Of a stretch of DNA of 64,000 nucleotides, positions 12,391 to 24,400 are shown one piece after another. The notes under the pieces were generated by a model. The model did not search any database. It was not told the DNA's origin and saw only the letters and a list, made by a program, of their open reading frames with translations. The stretch spans positions 36,189,176 to 36,253,175 of the forward strand of contig CM049311.1 in assembly GCA_026874595.1 (NCBI GenBank). Reading direction: 5' to 3'. This DNA comes from Sipunculus nudus. Its lineage: Eukaryota; Annelida; Sipuncula; Golfingiida; Sipunculidae. How positions within the stretch are numbered: the stretch's first letter is position 1; each line of letters opens with the position of its first letter. Both the position numbers and the translations under genes were made by a program.

Positions 12391-13067
12391 ATTCAAAGAA
12401 ACATATTTTGAAATTTCACATGCGTACGCTTACAATATATTATTCCGTAAAATCCCTACCACCAAAACAACAATGCTTAATTTATTTGCCTTTGGACAAT
12501 TCTTATCCAACGTGTCTTAACACATTACATTTATAATACCCTCTTCACTTCATTTATAAGTACTGTATGCGCCAACTCTGTATATATCTTGCTGCATACT
12601 GGGTGGTAGATTCCAAAGCCCGCAAACCCTAAAAAGACGAGTCCGACCTTTTTGTGCAGTATGGTTTGACCATAAAATTTACACCTTGGGTAGTCAGCTA
12701 CACCCTATTTGTGTCGACTTTAGAATAAAAAATTTTTACAATTCAAAGAAACATATTTTAAAATTTCACATGCGTACGCTTACAATATATTATTCCGTAA
12801 AATCCCTACCACCAAAACAACAATGCTTAATTTATTTGCCTTTGGACAATTCTTATCCAACGTGTCTTAACACATTACATTTATAATACCCTCTTCACTT
12901 CATTTATAAGTACTGTATGCGCCAACTCTGTATATATCTTGCTGCATACTGGGTGGTAGATTCCAAAGCCCGCAAACCCTAAAAAGACGAGTCCGACCTT
13001 TTTGTGCAGTATGGTTTGACCATAAAATTTACACCTTGGGTAGTCAGCTACACCCTATTTGTGTCGA
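12365..13067. repeat. two near-identical 350-bp tandem copies
   Basis: Copy 1 is 12365-12714 and copy 2 is 12715-13067. By eye they differ at only a few bases, such as the length of the A and T runs after AGAATAAAA and one A/G after CATATTTT. The duplicated unit begins CGACTTTAGAATAAAA and ends CACCCTATTTGTGT. The short open frames that read the same protein twice (12273-12536 and 12686-12886) are a consequence of the duplication, not evidence of a gene. Confidence 0.95.
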
Positions 13068-14364
13068 TAAGTATTTGTGTCATCATTAATATTAACCGAT
13101 ATATTATATAGATAAATATGCTTTAATTCGATAATGACATTGAGGGCACAAGGTACAGGAGCATTATAGTGTGATACTAATAGAGTAAGCTTCATAGAAT
13201 TAATCGTGATGTAAGTGTGACAACCACTGGTTTCATTCCTGTAGCCTATTTATGTATTGCAGGGTTAAAGATTTTGTAGCAAGTATAAATATATATATAT
13301 ATATATATAATTAAATATTATATATATAATTTAGTTTTTTTTTTTAATTGGAGACTGGTGTCCACTTGTGTTTTGTTAAAACGTGAATGTACACTTTGTA
13401 GATTATACACTGTTTAATTTTCCTGCTACAAGAACAATACATTTAGACTAATAATCTTAACATGATATGATTTCCTTGCTTAATGCTTTTAATGATCACA
13501 TGTATATGTATGTGAAAACCCGCATGATGGTCCTGGGAGTTTAGATATGTAATTTGCCGCCAGATGGCAAGACCTGTCCTAATGTTGTCATATAACGATA
13601 CCAAAATCTTTCCGACTAGGCCAGTCTAAGGTGTATAGTATTGTTTTCGTGCACGTTTAAAAGGCCATGAAATTTTCTCGCTTAGGAATGTAAACATTAC
13701 AGAAGTTCTCTGTCTCGTTGCAGAAACACAAAAGTGTTGTAGAACATGCAAACTTGTAACCCAAGAGAGATATAGCTACTAGTAGGCAGCAGCTTGATAA
13801 AGTGGGCCTCACTGTATATCATTGATTCAGTCAGGTCTTTATCATGTGTACACTCCACGTATTTTTTAAGATGCCTGCATTGATAAAAGATATATTTATA
13901 AGTATTTTAACAGGTTAACAGGCAAGCAAAGGGAAACTTTTGAATACACCAGAGTAGTTTAACAAGAACATGACAGTATTTTCTACAGCTTGTCATCGTG
14001 ACAGTTTTACTAAATTACAAATGATAAGGATGAAACTTTGTATATGCTATGTCGATATTTACATAATAAAATGCATATATTATCTGATACATTCTTTATT
14101 GTTACGAGTCTTATATGTATTGTGCACGAGTCTTATTATTATTGGAGGGTCTGCATTAATACTAATGGAAATCATAAACGGATGAGTACTTTACCACTCT
14201 GTGCTCAGGGCATATTTTTATTATTATATATTATTAAAGATATATTTTAACATTTGTAAGGCTTGTGAAGGTTTTCTTGCGCATTTGATATTCAATATAT
14301 ACACATTTATATCTACCAAAAACAAATTTCACATTTAATATAAGAAAAAAAAAACGAATTATTA
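13068..14364. other. intergenic, nothing recognised
   Basis: AT-rich single-copy-looking sequence with a short (TA)n at about 13290-13310. Short open frames around 13970-14250 show no family features. Confidence 0.4.
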
Positions 14365-16500
14365 TATCCCCAGACAAAGTCGGGGGATACTATGTTTTCT
14401 TGCCGGTCCCGCCGCCGGCGGAACATATAAATCTTGTAGGCGCGATAACTCAAAAAATATTTAACGAATCTTTACAAAACTTGGTAAATGTATAGATATG
14501 GGTGAGAGGACGACGCTTAATTAAAATGAGGTCATGACCTTTACTAGGAGAGTGTCCTTGACCTTGAATAGGCCCAATTTTGGGGAAAATCACACAAATT
14601 CTTAAATATCTCAAGAAATCTAGCATGGATTGATCCCAAAATCAGATTGATCGAATATCATAGATAGGGTTGTCAGGTTCCAGAAACTGGTGGCGCCACC
14701 TTTTATTCTTTTCTTGTTTTCGTGCCTTTTAATACTCCCAAAATTGCCACTTGACAGTACTGTGAGCATTATAAGTCAAAAACTAATATACAGATTTCTT
14801 TATATTATGCATATACATAGATATGGGTTATGGGTTGATGTTTATTTAAATTTGGGTCATGACCTTTCCTATGAGAGTGGACTTGACCTTGAATATTCCC
14901 ATATTTGGTGAAATTCACACAAAATCTTTAATATCTCAGTGATGGATAAATGGAATGATCCAAAAATCAAATTGACCGAAGATCATGGATAGCCACCTTG
15001 TGTCATTTTCTTGTTAAAATGATGTTAACGCAATAACTTAATAAGAATTTGAGATACAGTCACCAAACCCTCGGGTTTGATGCATCTAATCAATGGCTAG
15101 GTCAAGTTCGAACATGGATGATCTTGATGCATTTTTTCAAGGACACAGCAGCGATTATGCTAAAAGAATATTAGGGCAATAACTCAAAAAGAATTTGTGG
15201 TACAGTTTAGATGCATCTTATCAAGGGCTAGGCCAAGTTCGAACATGGATGACCTTGATGCATTTTTCAAGGTCACAGAGGCGATAACGCTGAAATGATG
15301 TTAACTTTAATATCTCACTGAGGTATGCATGGATTGGTCCAAAAATCAAATTGACACAAGATCTTTGATAGCGTTGTTTTCTGCAGAAGACAGGTGGCGC
15401 CACCTTATGTTGTTTTCTTGCTAAAATGATGTTTAAACGGAATAACTTTGTAAGAATTTGAGGTAAAGTCACCAAACACATAAGTTTGATGCATATCTCA
15501 AAAATTCTTCCCTGGATTGATCCAAAAATCAACTTGACCAAAGATCTAGGACAGTGTTGTCAGGTACCAGAAACTGGTGGCGCCACCTGTTATCATTTTC
15601 TTGTTTTTGTGCCGTTTAAAACCCCCATCATTGGCCCTTTACAGTACTGTGAGCATTATAAGTCAAAACTAATCGACAGATTTTTTTAATATTATGCATA
15701 TACATAGACATGGGTAAGGGGAATAAAGTATGTATAAATTGGGGTTATGACCTTTCCGATGAGAGTGACCTTGAATGGATTGGTCCAAAAATCAACTCGG
15801 CCTAAGATCTTGGATAGTGTTGTCATGTACCGGAAACTGGTGGCGCCACCTTTTATTCTTTTACATGGTTTCATGTTGTTTAATACCCCTATCATAGCCA
15901 CTTAACAGTACTGCGAGCATTATGAGTCAAAAACTAATGGACAGATTTCTTTCATATTATGCATATACATAGACATGGGTTATGGGATGATGTATATTTA
16001 AATTGGGGTCATGACCTTTCCTATGGGAGTGGTCTTGACCTTGAATATTGCCATATATGGTGAAAATCACACAAAATCTTATATATCCCAATAAGGGATG
16101 CATGGATTGGTCCAAAAATCGAACTGACTGAAGATCTTGGATAGCTTTGTCTTCCGCAGAAGACAGGTGGCGCCACCTTCTGTCCTTTTCTTGTTTTCGC
16201 GCTTTTTAATACCCCATCATTGCTACTTGACAGTACTGAGCATTATAGGTCTAAAACTAAAGGACAGATTGGGCTGAAATTGTGCATGTCCATTGATCTT
16301 GGATACCTCCATCTTGTATTCAAGACTGGTGACACTATTTGAAATCGTTATTGTGTTGCGTCCATCCATACTTTTGCTTCCGGTAAAAATTGCTCATAAA
16401 TCCGGAGTGGTTCAAGGTATTGGTATTGGTCTGAAATTAATTGCTGCTGAAGATGGGGGGCCTATTCTTAAAGGGGAGGGGGATTAATTGTCTGGGGATA
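14365..16500. mobile_element. 2.1-kb non-autonomous element with 11-bp TIRs and internal repeats
   Basis: The left end TATCCCCAGAC (14365-14375) is matched by GTCTGGGGATA at 16490-16500, an exact 11-bp inverted repeat. The left end also folds on itself (CCCCAGAC-aaa-GTCGGGGG). The interior consists of diverged tandem modules: a GGTCATGACCTTTCCTATGA / GACCTTGAATATT module (about 14528, 14855, 15745, 16010) and a module ending in GGTGGCGCCACC (14689, 15393, 15576, 15839, 16166). There is no transposase and no usable open frame. The class is unclear: a MITE-like or Helitron-like derivative, or a satellite-bearing element. Confidence 0.6.
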
Positions 16501-17122
16501 CAATGGCACCTGTGGTGCCAAGAAATATCTAGTTGATTATTTTTTTTTATGCAGGCTCAGCGAGTATTCTAGTCATTTTATTTCGAACTTGAATTATTGA
16601 GTTATACTATGAGTCTTATTATTGGAAGGGATCAGTTCTGATAATGATTGCCTGTGTATTCGCCTATGTGCAGAAACAGGAATAATGCACCTGCATGTTG
16701 GAACTAAACGTCTGCTAAGTCCCGGGTCAGGTGTGCCATGTTTGTGGGTTTTTAGTCGAATGAAATTAGATCTTCCTGGAGAAAATTGACACTAATTATC
16801 TTATCATCAATTCTTATCCCCCAAAACACGCCATTTCACGCTCAGTTATACGTGCTATGTCCAGTGTTGTTTACTGGAATTACATGAAACCTTAAAGGAA
16901 GATGTGCTGGTGTCTGAATTCTCAAAAGAGCTTCACCTGTATTTCTCGATGTCTTTCTTATATGCTCAGTCTTTCAACTTCAACTGGCATTGTTCCTGAA
17001 GACCAGAAAACTGCGCGTATCGCCACAATTTATATGGGCGCGTGTAGCAAGGGTGACCCTAACAATTTATGTCCTATTTTCGTCACTGGACATTTCCGTA
17101 ACATTTTATAACATTTTCTACA
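16501..17122. other. intergenic, nothing recognised
   Basis: Mixed-composition sequence. The open frame at 16902-17111 has no recognisable features. Confidence 0.4.
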
Positions 17123-17162
17123 GGGTTGGACCTATCTTTTATGAAAAAGATAGGTCCAACCC
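17123..17162. repeat. perfect 18-bp foldback
   Basis: GGGTTGGACCTATCTTTT, loop ATGA, then its exact complement. Sequence to the right (GGTCCAACCCAGGAGGAC and on to about 17290) resembles the interior of the 38595-38786 MITE, so the foldback looks like a small inverted duplication of that element's sequence. Confidence 0.85.
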
Positions 17163-17400
17163 AGGAGGACGAATGACAAAGCCTAAAAGGTCTCCAGATC
17201 CGAAAAAGTTGAAGGGGGAGGTCGAGGCTGTACAAAAATGGTCTTAAAAAATGCGGCTGCTGAAAAGGCGGGCGCCGGACCCCCACTTTTGTTGTAAAAT
17301 ACCATTGCATAATAACTTTAATAACGTCACAACTGGGTGCCTTATGGACACCAACCCCCCACATTTTCAAGCAATTAAGCATTACTGAGGCTGTTGGAAC

Positions 17401-17405
<5 letters not shown>

Positions 17406-17471
<66 letters not shown>
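17406..17471. repeat. (TA)n microsatellite abutting an LTR
   Basis: A pure TA tract ending one base before the LTR that starts at 17473. Confidence 0.95.
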
Positions 17472-17472
<1 letters not shown>

Positions 17473-17476
<4 letters not shown>

Positions 17477-18283
17477 ACGGACCCCAATATCAACAGATCA
17501 CGTATGCGTGACTATCATAAACTTTGTCATGGAGATAAAAAAATCAGATTCTGTAACACTAGGCAGCGTGAAATTCTAGGGGAATGAATAAAGAAATCAG
17601 TGTTTTTTTGTTAACAAATAACCATAATTTATCCTTTAAATAACATTACAATACACTTAATCAATACAAGAACACAGTACAACAACAGTGTAACAGCAAA
17701 CCAATATAATTACACAGCATAATAAATGCACAGCACCTGGATACCACCACTGTCACAGCGACAAGGCCTTTAAAATGTATAAACCGGATTAGCATTTAAC
17801 ACAAATCTTCTAAGAGAATAACAGTCCAATTTTATCACAAAATCAATCTACTGTAATCCAAAGTGAAATCCTAGCAGTGATCCGAAAGGCAAACTGAAGA
17901 CTATATAAAATCCGTCACACATTGAGAAGAAAATCTATAATTGCCGCACTCACGGAAAAGGTCCACAACTGACTTACACGCTTCTGTGTCCGCTGGAATA
18001 TTTCTCTCCTCTCCTCTTGGCTCTGAAAGACAGACCCTTATTTATAACTTTCACCTCAAGCCGAGAACTTTCCTTTTCTCGAACAATCCAAAGAACCTAA
18101 CATGATATAAAGTACACACGCGTTACAGGAAACATCTAGAACAACATCGCTGTGTTTCTACAGATCAGGGTTCACACGTGGGCTGGCCAGGCGAGAAAAC
18201 CCCAGATTAGCATGACCGCCGTCATGGCAACGGCCAATGCTAGCGCTGCACATACACATACAATAAAAGAGACATCTGTAACA
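17473..18283 (-). mobile_element. solo LTR of the Gmr1-like LTR family, minus strand
   Basis: Read on the minus strand it begins TGTTACAGATG and ends CCGTAACA, matching the ends and body order of the LTR at 36899-37682. Shared parts include the phrase GTTAACAAAAAAACACTGAT, the CCCCTAGAATTTCACGCTGC block and the TGATCTGTTGATATTGG end. A TATA-like TTATAAATAAGGG lies mid-LTR. No internal retrotransposon sequence flanks it on either side, so it is most likely a solo LTR from LTR-LTR recombination. (TA)n abuts it on the left and AT-rich DNA on the right. Confidence 0.85.
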
Positions 18284-18405
18284 ATAAATATTTATTTATA
18301 TACATAAAGATAATTCTATAAAACATAATTGAATTACCAAAATTGATAGCTAATGTCTGGGTATTTGAATCTCTTGTAAATAATGAATGATATAGTGCTA
18401 GAAAC

Positions 18406-18567
18406 CACAGGCGCTTGAATCCCTATTTATAATAAAGTCTTCATATCTCCAATGTTCATAGAAATACTACGACGGAATCATGTCAAACGACCCAATAATA
18501 AAACGGTTATGACCGTTTTATTATTTGGTCGAAGACTTTATTATAAATAGGGATTCAAGCGCCTGTG
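18406..18567. mobile_element. 162-bp MITE, perfect 37-bp TIRs, 7-bp TSD
   Basis: Bases 18406-18442 are the exact reverse complement of 18531-18567; the ends read CACAGGCGCTTGAATCCC. Both flanks carry TAGAAAC (18399-18405 and 18568-18574), a clean target duplication. A second inverted repeat sits inside (AATAATAAAACGGT...ACCGTTTTATTATT, about 18491-18527), so the whole element could fold into a two-tier hairpin. There is no coding sequence. CA..GG..TG ends with a 7-8-bp duplication point to a hAT-like mobiliser, which is an inference. Confidence 0.9.
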
Positions 18568-18639
18568 TAGAAACTAAACAATTTTTTTATTTATTTCATA
18601 ATATATGGTAGAAGGATAGATAATTATGATACTTTGATA

Positions 18640-18800
18640 GATAAATTTTGTCCTGCATGGGTGACATAAGGGGACAACCTTCCAAAGAATTCGACCTGGT
18701 GTATTCATACCTTTTGGGAGGGGGGTTAGGGGCTCTGTCAGTACTCCTTTGGATTGCCTCGGTAAACAAGGCCCATGCCATGAACATGTTAGATATGACT
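18640..18800 (+). repeat. interspersed repeat family Y, copy 1
   Basis: The phrase GGGAGGGGGGTTAGGGGCT-CTGTCAGTACTCCTTTGGA and AACAAGGCCCATG matches copies at 45446-45555 and 63640-63770 in the same order. Class unknown. The antisense and sense open frames across it are by-products. Confidence 0.5.
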
Positions 18801-19483
18801 ATTTGGAAGACAAACCGAAATAGTTCAAAGATGAGACACACTTAAATTCTCAAGTAGAAATTCTTAAAGACTTACATCAAGAACTGAATGGAGGGTTCTT
18901 GATATCTTTGTGCTTGACATAAAGCCCAACTTTCAGGTGTTGTTTGACCCTGCACTGTAAAACTGTTTGCGGACTGCCCGACATGGTTATAATTCGTTTT
19001 ATATAAGATAATCGGCGACATTGTCCACTTGGTTAAGTGCTAGGGCCCACTAAGACAGTTGAGCACTGAAACGTCATAAAGCTTGGGATAGCAAACCACA
19101 TCCGACATGTTCGATATCCCCACTCTGATAAACGCTCCAGTAAATTGTCTGAAACTTAAGGACGTAGCGCTTATAGGAGATTACTGCAAACCAGACAATA
19201 TTAATTAAACCTGCAAAAGAATGGCCCCCACATAAACGCGCTCTAATTACACTTTTAAATGCTGCATTCGATCTCGTGTATTTACTCGCTAAAGCTATAA
19301 ATGGAACAAGCGACCATAGTTAAATAACACGGTTTAATAACTGAATGATATTCTAATCTTTAGTGATTAATTCTAATAATAAAAAATAAAAAAATAAAAG
19401 TAAGCTACCATAAATACTCTAAAGCCTTTCCCATTTTACCACGATTGTTCAAAGCTTTCCTGACCAGTTTTAGTTTGATTTAA
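18801..19483. other. intergenic, nothing recognised
   Basis: No open frame, repeat or RNA gene is apparent. Confidence 0.4.
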
Positions 19484-19834
19484 TTATACTTTAAAAATTC
19501 GATGCGTCTGGGGAGTGGGGTAATCAACATTAGTTACCCAAAATGATAACAGATGGCACCCATGACCGACGCCGTGCAGGCAGCCTCGGCAGTTACAGCT
19601 CTCCGAGCTACCATATGTACAAAAATTCCGATTGCTGTTGTAATCGAGTACTTTATATGAACAATATTGTGAATGACATGAATCCAATACATTGTATTTG
19701 GTAGCGTTTAACATGGTTCTCCAAGGTATTTCAAATCGGAACCTTACTGCAGAATACCAGTCAAATGCAAATCCAACTAGAAAGCATAAACAGAGCGCAC
19801 ACCTCAGCCAAGACATGTATACGTATCCAGGCAT
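19484..19834 (-). CDS. candidate secreted Cys-rich protein, first coding exon
   Basis: I do not recognise this protein. The frame gives 116 residues; the second Met (codon 7) starts a good signal-peptide-like segment, MSWLRCALCLCFLVGFAF. Seven further cysteines lie in the region after it with spacing C-x4-C-x13-C-x7-C-x1-C-x2-C-x7-C, including the SCNCRGC cluster and a HGVGHGC segment. The last ~20 residues look non-coding, and a possible donor (TTTTGG|gtaact) sits at about 19538/19537, so this may be a 5' exon ending there. Gene structure downstream is not visible. Secreted Cys-rich proteins are common in molluscs, but no function is assigned. A chance open frame remains possible. Confidence 0.35.
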   Translation of the reverse strand: MPGYVYMSWLRCALCLCFLVGFAFDWYSAVRFRFEIPWRTMLNATKYNVLDSCHSQYCSYKVLDYNSNRNFCTYGSSESCNCRGCLHGVGHGCHLLSFWVTNVDYPTPQTHRIFKV

Positions 19835-20998
19835 GTCTCAAAATTAGTCAAGATATATCCCGACATGTCATTTGAAATCACTGAAATTCAATTAAAATGT
19901 TAATTGATAAATCGACTATTAACATAAATGAAAATCATTGAGTACGTTTTGAGAGATCTTGTGTTGTAAAAATTAGTCAAGTGGGCCTATCTCTCATTTG
20001 GCAAAGTGTCTGTTTAAGTTCGATGAATGTAGTCAGTAAGTGTGATGCATGTGGCGTTACCTTGGGAAGGAGGGAGGTGGGGGTGTTGTTCTGAACTCCT
20101 TGCCCTCCCATCTACCTCCATCGATTAAGAAGTTAAATAAAAGGTTTGGGGGCAGCGAGGTCACCTGGAGAGCTATTACACAAAATGAATGGACTCATCT
20201 TTTTATTATATAACAAAATTAGTATAAATGGACTGCTGGATCGCCGTTGGCGAAGAAGCAGTGTGTCGGTGTTTGAGAGAGAGAAGGAGAGAAGGGAAGA
20301 GTGTGTGTGTACTGGGGGGGGGGGGGGGATTCTCAATCGATTTTGATAATCAATGTGAATGTACCAATCTCTATCAAGTTTAGTTTAGTTCTCATCACGG
20401 GCTGAATATAACCATGTTTATGCCAATGGTCGAGAAAATAACTGAATTTCATTGATCACTCACATCAAAGCTATACACCAGTGGCGTCAGTTTATCGTCA
20501 AGGGGCGGGGATAACTCGCAGGCGTGGGAGTGTAGTTTATATAAACACATACATATACATGAAATATATATTATATAATATATTAATTTTCTGTGTGATA
20601 CACTTCAAATACATTGAAGGTGAGTATAATTAAGGTTTCATGAATTAAGTTATTATGGTTTCAGTATTCTAAACAAGGTTTGTAATATTTATAATTATAA
20701 TTTCATAGTAAACTCAGAAATGGAAACTGTCTGTAAATCTAATCATTAACATATTTAATTTTACCAATATATGAATATTCTTCTCCGAATATTCGTTTGG
20801 GACGAGGTTCGGGGGGGGGGGGGGGCAGGATGATTACATTGACTTTCCACCCCTTGCTGAAAAGTGTGGGGATATACTCCCCCCCCCCCCCCCCTCCTTC
20901 CCCCCATTGCCCCTGTTTTAAAGCCCCTGCTATACACCTTATAATTGGATCTGGTTTGAGTTTACAGACAATCTTTTATACTTCTATATATATATATA
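19835..20998. other. intergenic with low-complexity tracts
   Basis: Contains a purine-rich GAGAGAGAGAAGGAGAG and G-run at 20270-20330, a long G run (about 20809-20826) facing a long C run (about 20879-20893), and a short TA tract immediately before the LTR at 20999. The paired G and C runs resemble the G-rich interiors of the other MITEs here, but I find no clean termini. Confidence 0.4.
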
Positions 20999-21866
20999 GT
21001 TACAGGTGCCCCTTTTATTGTTTGCAGCGGTCTTACAGATGAATGTTTTATTGTGCACACGGATGTTCCATGTGTTGTTGGCATTTAGTTCGTGTAGCAC
21101 GCGTAGCTCGTTGCCGTGGCAACATCGCCTTGCAGGGCTAGGCTGGCCAACGTGTGAACCCTGACACGGCGTTCTCTGTTCGAGATGTTCCCTGTAGCGT
21201 GTGTACTGTGTATAATGTATTATTCTTTTCGATTGTTCGTGAAAGGGAATTTTCTAGAGGGTTCGGATGAAAGGTTATAAATAGGGGCTGTGTTTTTAGA
21301 GCCGAGAGAGAGGCGAGAGAATGTTTTAGCGGACACAGAAGCGTGTATGTCAGTTTGTGGGACCTATTCCGATAAGTGCGGCAATTATAGGTTTTCTTCT
21401 GGATTTGTGATAAATCTTGTTTCGTCTTCAGTTTACTTTCGGGATTATTCGGGATTTACATTTGACTGTTATTATCTGAGAAGATTTGTGTGAACTGTTT
21501 ATCTGAATTATATGCTTTAAAGGACTTGTCGCTGTGGCAGTGGTGGTATCCAGGTACTGTGCACTTTGTGTATTAGGCTGTGTGATTATATTGATTTGCT
21601 GTTATACTGTTGTTGTACTGTGTAATTGTATTGATTTAGTGTACTGTAATGTTAGGGTGGGTTGTTTTAAGAATAAATTTTGGTTATTTGTTAACAAACA
21701 AACACTGACTTCTTTATTCATTCCCCTAGACATATCAGGCTGCCGTTACAGAATCTGATTTTTTTTCTTCTCCATTACAAAATTTATGTTCATCACGCAT
21801 ACGTGACTTTTTGATATTAGGTTACGTAACATCACGCATACCTGATCTGTTGATATTAGGTACCGT

Positions 21867-21870
<4 letters not shown>
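20999..21870 (+). mobile_element. solo LTR of the Gmr1-like LTR family, plus strand
   Basis: Begins GTTACAGGTGCCCC and ends ACCGTAACA; the initial T of the expected TG is an A here. It contains TATAAATA (21276-21283), an AATAAATTTTGG signal near 21671 and the shared CACTGACTTCTTTATTCATT segment. The last ~40 bp are tandemly doubled (ATCACGCATAC..GATATTAGG twice), which the 36899 LTR lacks. It is embedded in TA repeats on both sides (tatatata before 20998 and 21871-21903), consistent with insertion into a (TA)n tract. No internal element sequence adjoins it. Confidence 0.85.

Positions 21871-21903
<33 letters not shown>
21871..21903. repeat. (TA)n microsatellite right of an LTR
   Basis: Pure alternating AT beginning directly after the LTR's terminal CA. 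Confidence 0.95.
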
Positions 21904-21906
<3 letters not shown>

Positions 21907-24400
21907 CCTTTGCTACATTTTCATTCACAATTCATACTTATTATTCATATTATTTATACAAGCTTGAGGTAAACTAGAAATGGTTCAGCCTTCTGTCTCT
22001 GATCACCCTTGTCCCTTAATTGGCCCTATAGGATTCATTTAATTTACACTGACGAGTACACTTTATCAGAATTTTGTGTAGTTCTGAAATTCACATAAAC
22101 TTTGCCCTACTAGTTTCTTCGAAACAAACGTTTCCAAATAGAGTTTCACGTGAAAAGTCCACCATTATCATGCCGATCCGATAACTGTGTGATTTTGAGG
22201 CTGACCTGACCTTCGCGTGTGAGCATGGACTTAGAACTTGTGTGCTGTCAGCACTTAACAGCAGCCCCATTTTCTGATTGGCTTATTTTGACTTCATGGT
22301 GGACAAACAGTGACAGTTAATCGAAATGTGAGGTTTACTCACCACGATATGTGTTATATCCAGAGCAACCTCGAATAATATGCATAACACCAGATAACTG
22401 AATATAACTTTTTGTCCTTGGCGTCTTTCTCTTTGTTCTAGGTTACCATTTATCGGTTACTAAGATTTTCTGCTGATATCAACCATTTTCTTATTCCTCA
22501 GAATTGAAATAACATATGATATAGCAATCTTTCTTTTTTATTTAACTTACTTTGATTAAAAGTGAAACAATTAATTTAAGTGTTAATATTGAAAATTCCC
22601 TTGATCATGTTCATCACCATATTCCTTCTGAACCACCCAGTCATCAATTTAGCATGCAGCAATTACATCTACTACTGTCATGAATTATTCCTTGAAGTAA
22701 TTAAAAAGCAGCCTTTACAGCACGTAGAAGTTTACTTTCGTTTATAATAAGATGCACATGTCTGAAACAAGTCTCGGAAATCACCTTTTCAACCTTTGAT
22801 ACCATTAAACAACCAGTTACCAGTCATGAATATTCATGAATAAATTTTTAAGTCTCCACTCTAGTGGGGTTCGGGTCCAGAGGGGTTAGAGTGGCAATTA
22901 TCAGGAGCAATATTATGCCTATTCTTTCACACTATTAGTTCAGTTTTAATTTATATGAAAGTTCCCCAGCAAAACCATCCCAGCACACGGCCACAGTACC
23001 GCGCATACAGCTGTTTATGACCTTGTTATGGCTCTGCGTGTTGGTAAACACAGTCCACTTGTGTCTGCATGTTTAACATAACAAAGCCGCGTGACCGGGA
23101 GGTCCGATTCTGAGCCGCACCTCGCGATGTTTCAGCCAGCGGGAACATGTATAACATTTATTTTTTTTGGCCAAGTCAGTCGAGGCATCTCCTGATTGAC
23201 ATGTGTTGTGACACGCGCTGTGTTTACATTGACATATGTGATCGCGCCCGGTCCACTGTTTTTAACACTTGTTTACAGGAATAAGCAAACAGTTTCAGGT
23301 CAATATTCTGGCAAACACAAATTTATTTAAAAGGGGGGAAACTTATTTTTTTGCATTAATTCAACATGCTTTATATGTGATTGGGCCCCTTTAAGAAAAA
23401 GACATAAAACCCATGTTTATTAGATCTAAAAGGTGAAATGTTTTGAGCAAGAACCATCCAAATTTTCTTTGAATACAAGCAATACTAAATTGCTCGAGGG
23501 CACTGGCTACTTAGATACATGTATAGTTATGTTTACTCTGGCGGTTTGGGCTTGATATTAAAAGATAACGCAATCGGTCTGATAACATAGTTGGTATAAA
23601 GGTGTAAGCATGTAAATAAATCTATCTATTATTACCAATTATTGACCACCACCAAAAGCGTCTTCTTCAGCATCACTGCCGACGTCTCACTCGTATACCG
23701 TTAGCTTTTGGATTACTACTGATCACGTGATGCTGACCTTGATTTTCAGGTTAATCCCTGCAGTTAATGTACCTTGACATTTAATCAATGAACTAAGCCC
23801 ACCTGATATTTACACTTCTGTTAAGGTAAGGTCATCAGGGATTATTAATTTGGTGTTAAGCGGCCAAAATGACAAGCTTCCGGAGTGATAATAGTATGCC
23901 TTCAGTTTTTAACATACGACTGAACAAACCACAGCCATTTAGTATTTAAATCCATTTTAATATATTTAAAATGTAATCTAAGTGAAACGACTACTGATTA
24001 AAATATTAACTTTGTCTGGGAATATAATTTCAAATTTCAAAATTACATTGAAGATGCGGTGTTGTCACAACACAAAGTCATGTCATGACTGATTAAAAGG
24101 ATGATTTATTCTGAAAACTACAATTTCATGTAAATGCTTACTACCTTCACCATAAAAACTGAACAGCTAATCAGAAAAGGTATATTAGACATCAGGGAGT
24201 AGCAAATGTCCACACCTACCCAGGGAAGAATATGCATACACATGTAATTTGTTTCCTATCTTGACCGATATAATATTCATACATATAGGTAAATATGAGT
24301 ATAGGTGAATGTTGAACCGATTTGATAATTTTATGATGACGGAAGTATTTTTTTTTTTCACAATGATATATACCGTTGTATCGCTACCTTTTGAACATGT
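21904..24400. other. intergenic, nothing recognised
   Basis: 2.5 kb without a supportable gene. 22.9-23.3 kb is somewhat GC-richer, but I see no exon with splice sites or protein similarity. Confidence 0.4.

Noticed and set aside
12273-12886. Same short protein encoded twice, suggesting a gene duplication
   Set aside because: It is produced by the 350-bp non-coding tandem duplication; no start, splice or family support.
20797-20900. Facing G and C runs as a MITE
   Set aside because: No matching termini or target duplication could be found; kept as low complexity only.
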